DNA of 64,000 nt from contig JAKZHN010000011.1 in the NCBI GenBank assembly GCA_037179335.1, positions 83,498 to 147,497 on the forward strand. The letters run 5' to 3'. Position 1 is the stretch's first letter, and every line of letters starts with the position of its first letter. Under the pieces are notes generated by a model, which saw only the letters and a list, made by a program, of their open reading frames with translations, was not told where the DNA came from and searched no databases. Of the stretch, positions 43,559 to 53,686 are shown one piece after another. Origin of the DNA: Cyclaneusma minus. Taxonomy: Eukaryota > Ascomycota > Leotiomycetes > Marthamycetales > Marthamycetaceae. Both the position numbers and the translations under genes were made by a program.

Positions 43559-46207
43559 ATGTCGGAACAGCGCCCAGCAGCCATGGACGAAGTAGCCGAA
43601 GCTGCCAGTAATCGCAGGAGACGCGGCTTGGGCGTCGTCACGCCGAACGCCTGCGTCGAGTGTCGCAAGAAACGAGCCAAGGTAAGCCGAATCAAAAGCT
43701 CAAGGGGGTGCCCAAGCTGAGTCGAGAAAGTGTGATGGCCAGACGCCGTGTGGCCGCTGCGTCGCCCAGGATGCCCATTGCGTTTACGAAGTGCCGGTGC
43801 GGCAGTCCAAGGAGATGATGAGAAACGAGATCGAAGAGCTGCAGAACCACAAGAAACAGACCGAGCGCGTGCTGCGCGCTTTGTCGTCAAACGACAGCGA
43901 GGAGCGCTTTGTGGTTGGGAGACTGAGGGCCGGCCAGACCCTCAAGCAGATTGCCGAGGCCTTGGATCGCAACCAGAATTCGAGGATCGGGAGTTGGCAG
44001 AATGTCACCTCGTACCCGCCTACCACGAACCACCAGGCAATCGACAGTGTTCTGCACTCGATCACCAGCCTGCCCGCCTTGCCGTCAATCCAGATGGACT
44101 ATGGCCAGCCTGGGTCCCAGCAATTCGCCGTAAATGCGCAGCAGCAGACTTGGCCGGCTTGGGGCAGTGACCGGCCTCCTGCACAAGGCACTTCGTTTGG
44201 CATGGGAGGCCCGGCTGCTCCTCCGCCGGCAGAATCTATGAACTGGACCGGCGAGGGACCCCAACAGCCGACAGGGACGCTGGTCGGAACGTGGCATCAT
44301 TCTCTAGAAAACGAGCATGATCCCAAGTTAAGGCAGGCAAGAGATCAGGGTCAGAATTTTATATTGGGCGATACTGGCTTGGCCGAGAGTCAGCCGCCAG
44401 AGATGCTCAACCACTACGACATGTGGACCCGAGTCACCGATAATAGTGCATTGATCGAGCATCTGATGGCGCTTTACTTCTGCTGGGAATATCCAACCTT
44501 CGCAAGCCTTTCAAAAGAACACTTCATAATCGATTTTCGCGTTGGACGGCCCAGATACTGCTCCCCTCTGCTTGTCAATGCCTTGCTGGCAGTCGGCTGC
44601 AGGTTTTCAAACCAGCCAGAGGCAAGAGCCGATCCTAACAATCACGATACCGCCGGTGACCACTTTTTTGATGAAGCTAAAAGACTTCTGGCCGAGGACA
44701 AGGGACAATCCCTGACCAAGGTTCAAGCACTGGGTCTCATGTCGATTCGTGAAGCAAGTTACGGCAGAGACACGGAATCTTGGTTCTATAGCGGACAGTC
44801 CATAAGAATCGCTGTGGGTAAGTACAGACTGCTTCGATCCATGCCTAGACGTTAACATCTTTTGAAGAGATGGGACTTCATCAAGAAACGAAGATGTCTT
44901 CGCCGCATCCGGATATTTCGGACGAGCAGGACGTGCGGGCAGCAACTTTTTGGGGAGCCTTTGCGCTTGATCAGTAAGTCTTCCGCACAGACTGCTCTGA
45001 TTTGTACCTAGACGTTAACCCTTTTTGAAGAGCTTGGTCTCTTATGGTAGGCAAGCTTCCCCATTTTTCGCAACACACTACCTTTCCCCACAAGCCATCT
45101 ATCATCGATCGAATAGAGGCCAGCGAGTGGGTCCCGTACACCGACGACGGAATGCCCCTATCTCGAGACTGCAAGCAACCAAGCAACGTGCATTCAGTAT
45201 TTCAGTGTTTCTGTGAGCTCTCTGAAATCATCCACGAGACTCTGTACGTCCTATACGCACCCGACCAAAAAGTCACTAGCACACGGCTTATCTACGTCTA
45301 CTCCAAGTATCTCAACTGGTACAACGATCTCCCCGTCGTCCTCCGCCTCGGCCAGAATTTCACCCCTTCAGTTCTCTTCGCACACATGTACTACCACGCA
45401 GCTATCCTCCTTCTCTTCCGCCCCTTCATCAAGCTCCGCTTCGTAGGCTCTGGCGTCTCCCCCCGAGACGTATGCAGCCAGTCTGCAGAAACCGTAGCCG
45501 GCCTCATCCAATCCTTCCAAAAACTCTACACATTACGACGAACGCCCGCCTTCGTTCCTTATATTGTGCTCACCTCCTCCATAGTACACCTCGCATCCGC
45601 CAAGATTCCCGGCAACAAAGAACCCATCTTACAGGCGGGCAAAGACCTCCGAATGATGTGTGGCTGCCACGGCTTTGCCAAGCGCGCGCTCCTGATCCTC
45701 AAAATCCTCGCCCAGCACTGGGAAATCGACATCTCGCTCGACTCCGACTCGGAAGAGCCCGAATCATCATGTGATTCATCATCAGACGCCGAAGGCGAAC
45801 CTGAAGATCCAGACCAGGACACTGAAATGACTGACGCGACGACCAACGTCAAGCTCGAACAGTCCAGCCCGCGCGCGCGTCTGGAGAAATCTGAATTGCG
45901 AAAAGCGAGACGCGCCGCGAAAAAGATTGGGAAAGAGCAAAGGCTGGCGGAGAAGAAAGAAGTAAAGGCGAAGAATGTGAGGGAGATGAGTAAACCGAGT
46001 AGTATGAGTATGAATATGTTTGTTCCCGTGATGGGTTCTTTGCAAAGCAGCTCGCTGGGGCCGGCGAGCGCGAGTGCCGTGGGTGCTGGAGAGGAGAATC
46101 CCGTGTTTAGTCCGTTTCCTATGCAGGGCACACCATTGTTGGCGCTGGGAAATCAGCTGTTGGGGGACGGGTTTGATGTTTTGCCCGAGGAGGAGCAAAG
46201 TTGCTAA
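43559..46207 (+). CDS. Zn2Cys6 fungal transcription factor
   Basis: Exons 43559-43681, 43731-44817, 44868-44973, 45031-46207 (2493 nt, 830 aa). The binuclear zinc cluster spans the first intron: CVECRKKRAK then CDGQTPCGRCVAQDAHC, i.e. C-x2-C-x6-C-x5-C-x2-C-x6-C. A short coiled-coil linker follows (MRNEIEELQNHKKQTERVL). The middle homology region spans about residues 300-560 (EHLMALYFCWEYPTFASLSK, ATFWGAFALDQAWSLMVGKL), characteristic of the Fungal_trans family. The C-terminal part is acidic (SDSEEPESSCDSSSDAEGEP) then Lys-rich. Introns 2 and 3 are near copies of each other (see findings). The target is unknown; the adjacent TauD dioxygenase is a candidate by proximity only. Confidence 0.93.
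44818..44867 (+). repeat. Intron 2 of the Zn2Cys6 gene, copy of intron 3
   Basis: 50 nt. It shares with intron 3 the blocks GTAAGT, acagactgct, cctagacgttaac (holding the branch point) and ttttgaag at the acceptor. Confidence 0.8.
44974..45030 (+). repeat. Intron 3 of the Zn2Cys6 gene, copy of intron 2
   Basis: 57 nt. It differs from intron 2 mainly by a 7-nt insertion after GTAAGT and scattered changes in the middle. Confidence 0.8.
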
Positions 46208-47040
46208 CACGAAACAAACATCGGGTCGCGTTGTGGTTTGTTTTTATTCTTGCGGGATAGATCTAACAAGCAAGAAGGCTAGTTTGAGATCTCTGGCGCC
46301 GGCTTACGGGATTTCGGGACGAGAAAAGGACCTTGTTCTGAAAGATGCAGCACGGTCCTAATTTGAAAGTGCCTAATTCGAATGGCTTGCACGGATTGCT
46401 TCTGCGGGGAGTAGAAATACTATACAGGACAAGGGCTAGGATCGGGAGGCTGGTCTGACTGATCTGGCGTTTTCTTGAAAACAAGCACGAGGCGTCGTAA
46501 GGAAGCGTGCATATTTCTTTGTCATGAAGATACCAGTGTATTGAGAACTTGGAACATGGAAGCTATGTTGCTGAGATGATTCTAGGGATTTGTTTTTGGT
46601 CTCATAGCTGCTAGCTGTTGCTAAAAGTTAGATATCATGAAATCTCGCAGCTCACTGCGAGGATATTCCGCTCTTGAAGCTAGGATTTTTCTGCCGTGAT
46701 GGATTCTACATGTACCAGTGACTTGTACAGTGTACAATGTAATAAGCTTCGCCACTAGGGTGGGGTCTAGGTTTTGGGGGTTATGCATGATGATGAGATG
46801 TGATCGGCTTGATGGGTCCAGGATGGTGGAACGTTTGATTGGAGTTTCGGGATGCAGATCTGTTACCGAGAACCCGGATTCCATGACGTGTGAGATAGGT
46901 ACCTTGGTACTCTCGTCGATCGATTCATGACAGAGTTTTTTGGCGAGAAATTGGAGCCGTGGTGACCATTCTTCTGCGCTCAGCTACGACTTGTGGGTGT
47001 TTTAGTTTAGTAGAAATATTCCTGATTATTATTCGAAAAC
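46208..47040. other. 3' flank of the Zn2Cys6 gene
   Basis: No gene seen; short frames only. A/T content rises toward 47 kb. Confidence 0.4.
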
Positions 47041-47125
47041 GTTAGATTTTTTTTAACACTTGGAATATTCTCAATCACTGGAGATACTCGAAGTTATTGA
47101 GGATATTCCTAGTGATTGAGAAGGG
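47041..47125. repeat. Short minisatellite of the ~20-bp family
   Basis: About four degenerate copies: cttggaatattctcaatca, ctggagatactcgaagtta, ttgaggatattcctagtga, ttgagaaggg. It belongs to the same family as the array at 17.7 kb, in its 'aatattc' variant. Confidence 0.6.
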
Positions 47126-47730
47126 TCTACCTAGTAGGCAAAGGGTCTAGGGTGAGCGCACAAGATTGGAATGTCGCCACGAGGACGAGAGAGGACAATT
47201 TACGTTGCTGAGATGTCTGCGATGAGATTCCTCCGAGGTTTCTAAACTCTAAAGCTTCCGTTTCGAGGTTCTAAACTCTAAACTAAAAAGTTAAAGCTCC
47301 CCTTTACGGCTTGTGTGAGTGTGAGCGCAGGTGAATAATCACTGGGATTGCTCCTATGTATCGCTCAATGGGAAAGGGAATATTTATAACTGAGTAGGTC
47401 AGCGGCAGATATTTGGGATGACGACAGCCATTGCTAGGATGGCCGGATTTTGTTTAAGGGGTGCGCTAAGCCGCCTCCCGAGTTTTTATATCACCTCTAG
47501 CTGAACTTAATTACTTCAAACACAACCTGCTTTTTTTTGCCCCTTTTCGAAACAAATCAAAGGCTTTGTTTTAGGTATGCCTCGGGATGGCGCAACAGTA
47601 TCATACCCGTCGGTTAGCAAGCACCTCTCCCGCCCGCGCCCCTTTTCATCCTGCTCCCTCCTCCAACGATGCTAAATACCTGATTTGAGATATTACTAAC
47701 ACTAATCACATGGTCAGCTAGGTTCTAACC
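47126..47730. other. A/T-rich spacer, nothing recognised
   Basis: No open frame of note. A short duplication, aggtttctaaactctaaag / aggttctaaactctaaact, occurs at about 47237 and 47264. Confidence 0.35.
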
Positions 47731-47835
47731 ACTTCGAATATCTTCAGTTGCAGGGTTATCTTCAATTACCCGGGATAGTCCCAATCATTTGAAATATTCC
47801 GGAATCCTAATTAGTTTGAAGATTGCCAATTGTCT
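47731..47835. repeat. Degenerate minisatellite of the ~20-bp family
   Basis: About five copies: cttcgaatatcttcagttg, ...ttatcttcaatta, cccgggatagtcccaatca, tttgaaatattccggaatc, ...tttgaagattgccaatt. Spacing is near 19-20 bp. Confidence 0.5.
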
Positions 47836-48166
47836 AGCTAGAGCGATATAAAAGCTTAAGAGCCAATTTTGCGCAACCGCCTTTTTAAACCCCAAATAAG
47901 TGCATTAGTACCACCGGGCACTTCACCAATACTATTAAAACCCCAAACAATCCACATTGAAGACAGTCGGACCAGCCGTCTAACTTTTGATGCACCCCAA
48001 CTCCAGAACCACTAGGGGACCAGCCCAAATCCAACCAAGCCTAGCGCCCAGCACTTTTATCCGGGTATCCAGCCCTCCTCGTTGACACCAGCGTCTTTTA
48101 CTTTCCCAGCCCCCTTTCCAATTCCTCTCTTTCCAAGCCCCCAAACCTTTCCCAACCCACTTTACC

Positions 48167-50079
48167 TCACCACCCAAGCATAACCCCTTCATCCTCCCCG
48201 CTCCCCACGACACACCTCCAACAAACCCACATTCCGTCCCCTTCCCCACCATCCCTCATCCCCCAACATCTCCTCACCAACTCCTTCGCCGTGCCCCAAA
48301 CCCCATACCCGCTAACTCCCCCCATCTCCTCACAGAAACCCTCAAACCACTTCCTACTCTCGCGATTGTCCGATCCGCTTGCTGCAATAAACAGAGGAAA
48401 TAAGGTGGTATTGCGTAAATGCGATGGAGAGGGAATTGCACGTGCTGAGTTGAATACTGCAGTTTCGAAAGAGCGGATTGACTGTACCAGGGCACCGTCG
48501 ACGGGACGAGCAGAGCGTGTGAGTGTGCAGAGTGCGAGGGCGGAGGACCAGAGGGTGTGGATTAGTGAGCGGTGGGTTGCTTGTCTGTTTCGGGAGAAGA
48601 ATAAGCCTCAGTTCACTAGAGATACTCCGACTCGAAAAGGGTGTACTTGGTAGGAAGTATGCACAGACAACGCATGTTGAAAGGGGAAAATGTAGGAAAA
48701 GCAAAACAACTTACTCCCCATCCGAACCACGCCTAACCAAGCTCTCAACAGTCTCGTCCAGCACCCTAGCCTTCGCCATCACATCTTCAGGCGTCGTCAC
48801 ATCGCCAGCCAGCGTGGAGCGTATGAGCATCCACAAGTCCTCCGTTACGCCCACTTCGGTGAAAGTCGCACTCTCGCCCCTACTCCCCCCTATCCCGCTT
48901 TTCACAACCTCCAAGAGCGCAAAGAAAAGATTGTCAGGCAAGATAGGTCGTTTGTTCGCAAGCGCCGCTCCTAGCGTATCCCACCAATAAAATCTCAAAC
49001 AAATTGCTTGCAGTAGTTCGCTCTCTCCAAAAATAGTCAAAGCATCTTGTCCGCTGAGGAATAAAGACGACAAGGTAGAAGCTACGCCGGCTAAATGCAC
49101 TCTCCAAGCTCCCGCTGGCCAAACTTCGACGCTTTCAACGCTTTCGATGCTTTCGATGCTTTCAGCAACGAGGAGGACGAAGATGATGGAGAGGCGGGTT
49201 AGGGGGGGAAATGTGTCGATTTGGGAGGAGAAGGAGGCGAGGGCGAGGTCTTTGAGGTGGAGGAGGCGGATTGGGGGCCCGGAGCGGGAGTGGATTGTTG
49301 TGAGGAGGAGGATGGCGTTTTGGAGGGCGGGGACGAAGGGGATGGTTGGGAGAAGGAGATGGTGGGGGTTGAGGGAACCCGGACCGTCGATGCTGGAGGT
49401 GCGAGTGGGTTGAGAAACAAGGGCTTGGGAGGCGACTGTGAGGGGTCGGGTCAATTTGTGGGAATGATGAAAATAGGGGCTGATGAAGGGTAATGAGCTG
49501 GGGGATCAGAAGCGTACAGTGGATGCGGTAGTATTCAAGGGCTTCTCGCATTTGAGGGTCTGTTGGGGGTGAAGTCGTGGAAGTTGGGGGTGAGCTGGAA
49601 GTTGGCCGGGCATCTTGTCGCTTGCTTGGTCGGGCAGCTGGGCTTCGGGGCTTTGAGGTTGATGCAGAGAGAGTAGGTGAGAGTTGAGGAGACGGTGCCC
49701 AGCGGATATCGAGGGTGTAGCCGCAGTCTTTGCCTGCTTCTATGCCTGTTTCGGTATTGGATCAGCGTCAGTTGCATCATGAATCGCTGAAAGCCGTGCT
49801 CTCAGGGGTCGGAAGCTTCAATGTCACTCTGATCGTTTGATCTGGACAAGGGGCTTATTTCCCACTCGGGACTGGTAGTACGCCTCAGCTAAGTTGTGTA
49901 GATTGTTAGTGATGAGCCTGAAAGAGAGACGTACAGGTAGCACACTTGGGTCGCTGGCGATCGCAAGTCAACCGCAGGTTCTGGCATCGATGGCAAGGGG
50001 TCGAGGCCTTGGATCTGGAGTTGGTCCGGCGGTCCAGGGGCTGCAGCTCCTGCCCTTGGACGGAAAACACATTTTCCAT
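48167..50079 (-). CDS. Zn2Cys6 transcription factor, Fungal_trans_2 type
   Basis: Proposed exons 50079-49935, 49745-49518, 49435-48715, 48584-48167 (1512 nt, 503 aa). The zinc cluster is PCHRCQNLRLTCDRQRPKCA plus TC|IEAGKDCGY across the 189-nt first intron, giving C-x2-C-x6-C-x6-C-x2-C-x6-C. The middle (ALEYYRIHF..., LLLPTIPFVPALQNAILLLT, CLRFYWWDTLGAAL) and the last exon (SLIHTLWSSALALCTLTRSA, TTLFPLFIAASGSDNRESRK, WFEGFCEEMGGVSGYGVWGT) match the C-terminal domain of this regulator class. The last ~30 codons are doubtful: the expected sequence EMLGDEGWWGRGRNVGLLEV continues one frame over, pointing to a 1-nt deletion near 48268 or an unseen intron. Target unknown. Confidence 0.78.
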
Positions 50080-53000
50080 CCCAGCGACCTGAGCCAAACC
50101 CCTGCAGAGAAGATCTCAAGTGAAAGATGATAGCGAAAAACTCGAGGACGGCGATGGACGATCGGGCGACGGGAGCTCGGGTGGGTTGAAAAGTCTCTAA
50201 TGTGGGGCTATCTTGGGAGAAGGGATTGGCTAAAGAACGTATAGGCACAGTGAAATGTCGTCCTTGGTCACTGTCATTCTCCAAAGGAATACCATGGTGA
50301 TAGGAAGACATTATATATTGTAGTACTCTTTGCTGGGTCGAGGTGAGTGGGTCTATGATCCAGAGGAAAGTTTTGCTGAAGAGGATATAGCCACGATTCA
50401 AGATGCGATCATCCTGCTTCTGTGGTTGAAGACACGGGCTTCAGAACAAGGGAGACTTTCAATACCCCCTGTAGCAGATCCGGAAGGTAAAACGATACTT
50501 CAGATACATAGCAGGACAACTCGAAGATACAGAGAGAGACCCATGTGATGGTGCTGCGAGGTGGAGCGAAGAATTGACCAGATTGAGGCCTGTTATTTTT
50601 ACCGTTCGTATGACCCGAAGGCTAATGACGCTTTTGATGGCTCGGTGGTGTCCTCGCGGGATGTCACGATGTGAATAGGATGGAAACCCCTTGTAAAGAC
50701 AGGACCGACGGCGAGGTATGAAACAATGGCTTCGGAAGGCTACCCCCGGGGCTACCTAAACGGATCAGCCATAAGACCTTGGCTGAAGGCATTTTTGCAA
50801 AAGGTCTCTTGAAAAGGAAAGGGGTAAGGTCGATCACTCGTGTAGCGCAAGGAGACGAGGTTGTTGAAGAGGTGGTCGTCGGCGGCCTGCGAGGGGGCTA
50901 TGTTGAAGATCTTCAGCGCCAGCATTTTCTAATGGATTAAAGTAGTCCCTGGCCCGGCGGATGTATGTGGATCGGGTAGGAAGCTATTCAAAAAGAATGC
51001 CGGGGGAAGTCCGAATCGTGTAATCCCGAAGATGATTGGACTGGTTAGGCGCCGCGCCTGCGACTTCGGATGAAGCACAGCCACAACTCGAGATCGCCGG
51101 CTTCGTATTTTTGGATAGACGCCGTTGTAGCGCGCTTGAACACGAGCTCCGTGGATTTTGATCCTTGACAAACACGTTTCGATGTTTACACCCGCCGTCG
51201 ATCACGACGTGCTGATGGTGATGGCATTTACAAATTGTATCGAGCCGAGGTGCTGAGTCGAAGCGACCTGCGTCGTTACGAGACTCAGACGGCCAAGCCG
51301 ATTCACGGCAAGCGGAAACGGCAAGTGGACAACACCGAAAGGACAGTCCATGAGAACTGATGCTTCTCATTCTCAGCTCTATGAAGGAATCCGTCGGTGG
51401 CATATACGAGATTCTTTCGTGTATGGGTCGTGTCGGAGCGGAGATATGTCCTCTCAAGGTGCAGCAAGAGTCCGCATATAGGGAGCTCGATACCCCATGA
51501 AATATTGATTTGCGGTCACCGGTGTCCTACTTCTGAGTCCATCAAGAGAGTGCCTAGGGGGTGCCATATGGAATGCCAGATGTTCTCGCCAAGGTCCTGC
51601 CTCTTGTCAACATCTGCCGCTCACGGCAGTTCCATTGCGAGAGTCAGTCTCCAGACCCGAGGTAAGTATAACCGCCAATATTGGTTGGAAGCAGTCATAT
51701 AGTATTCCGCCGATGGGCCTAGAACAGAGAGATCGAACTTGGATGTATAGAAAAGCTCAGAATCTCGGAATATCAAGGAAGGATGATGATATCGAAATCG
51801 GAATCCGAGGGCTGCTGATTGGATGCGATGGCTGCGAAGCACTCAAGTCCCGAACACCTCGGGTCGTTCGGTTGTTTGAAGGGCTTGTCTGTCTCGATGA
51901 CTCGATAATCGACTGGCGATAGGCATATGTTGTGAAACAAGACAAGTCGAGCAATGTGCTCGGTGGAATATGTGCCGAACAGACTTTCGCAGATATGAAA
52001 AAACTTCAACACGAGGTCGACCACACAAAGGACAGTCTGCCAACAAACAGAATGAAGAAGTTCGCTGCAACTACATCTTCGTGAAACAAAGCCAGAAGCC
52101 GCAATGAAGCAAGGTGGAGAAGGTTCAGCAAAAGAAGAACGAACAGAGCATTTCTCCAACAACACCTCATGAAGGAAAACCAGGGAGGGGGCTAGATTGT
52201 CCCCGAAAGAGCACCAGAGGGTTTTCCTTGCCGAATGGACCTACCTGCTCTCCAACTCCAGTTTCCATGCAGTCAGACAAGAATAGCTTGTGTCACGACT
52301 AGACGGGGCTGAGGCCATCATGCCATGTGGTTTCGGACGTATGGCCCCGTGCCGAGTCGGGCTTTAGGAAGCTGGAATGCCATCTGCATACATAGTAAGG
52401 CGTGCAGCTTGTGAGGGACCTGATGGTGGTGAGCTTCGCGGTGTGGTGAGTCGTGACTGGTGATTTCGGATGCCAAAGCTTTTCCTGTCGACTTCGAAGG
52501 CCAGCGGCTAAACTGCGGTCATCACATTTAATGATATTGAGCCCGCCACCTTGACGATCCGCCCTTGGCAGCTGGCACGTTCGATCGGCAGTCGGCTAGG
52601 AGTAGAGTATTATTAGCTGCAGCGGGCCGTTGGGGTATTTTGATTGTGGCTTCGGCGGCGTCGAGAGGCTCGTGGCACGACAAGACAACTGCCGTCCGAC
52701 AGCTTGGGGGCAGCTGAATGGGGAAGCTGAAGGTGATATTCGGAGTTGAAAGGCGTCCAGCAGAGATTCCTCGGTCCAAGGTGCAGTAGTAGGCACAGAG
52801 AATGGTGAACCCGCAGGCCTGGGATCTGGGAAAAGGATAAGTGTGCCGAATCCCTGCTGCGTCCCGCCTCGGGGCCGCTGCCGCTGGTCCCCTGTGCTGC
52901 TCGCTGTCAAATGCATCTGAAACATTCGACCCCGAATTTAAATGCGGAAAACACGCTGCCCCTGAGCTGCCGTTGATGGACTACCGGCAGTCAGCAGCGG

Positions 53001-53686
53001 CTGTGGCGGCGCCCTCTAGACTGTCTCTCAGACTCAATTTGACGTGAAATGACAACGTCGCCAGCAAATACGTACGTTTTGACGTGATTGACGCAACCGC
53101 GATGGAGGCTGTGCTGGCCCTGTGAAACTCCGCCTCCTGCACGAGGAGGCAAGAATAGGCAAGGTGTTTCTCATGCACATGACCTTATCCATCGACAATC
53201 GCATTGTGACCCCGAGACAGCTTTGCTCAACCCCGAACAAAGACAAACAACTCAACAACGGGCGGTCTGGGCGCATTAAGAACAATCTTTCAACGACGCA
53301 GCTTGTGCCGAGCCTTCTTTGTGGCCCGTTAACTGCTTTCGCTAGCAATCATACAACTACATGTAGCATCCCCTGTGACCGTCAAACTAAGCTGTCTTCA
53401 CCAGGCGCACGCGAGTTAGTCGCCGATCGCCATAGTGAAACAAGCTCCCAACAACCTCCCTGGCGCCGTGACAGAGGGTTCACTTCGCGAGAACCTGACT
53501 CTCCGTTTCCCCATCTATTCGCCGCGTCACCTAGCTCCACCGCCTACCCTAGGTGTGCCGCTCGCTACGGGCCACTGTCAAAAACCCGAGTCCTCCTCCC
53601 CGTCCTCCTCCTGCTCTTTTTTCCTTCACGATGACGTCGTGTAAGTCCAACAACTTCTCCCCATACTCCCCCAAGCTGTTGTGAAG
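50080..53686. promoter_or_regulatory. 3.6-kb divergent spacer, no gene supported
   Basis: The spacer lies between the divergent regulator and DUF8004-like genes. Many frames of 60-170 codons occur on both strands (for example 50984-51457 minus, 51773-52165 minus, 53122-53634 plus), but none shows a domain, consistent splice structure or start context. GTAAGT at 53641 followed by an AAG just before the ATG at 53687 suggests a 5'-UTR intron of the downstream gene. Confidence 0.4.

Noticed and set aside
47980..48252. 90-codon minus Gly/Trp-rich frame
   Set aside because: Overlaps the end of the Zn2Cys6 gene in a different frame; composition only reflects G-rich sequence.
41117..50079. Secondary-metabolite gene cluster
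   Set aside because: A dioxygenase, two regulators and a distant P450 without any synthase, transporter or shared direction are not enough.
52528..52925. Minus frames of 80-109 codons
   Set aside because: Low-complexity Ser/Pro sequence, no start context, no domain.
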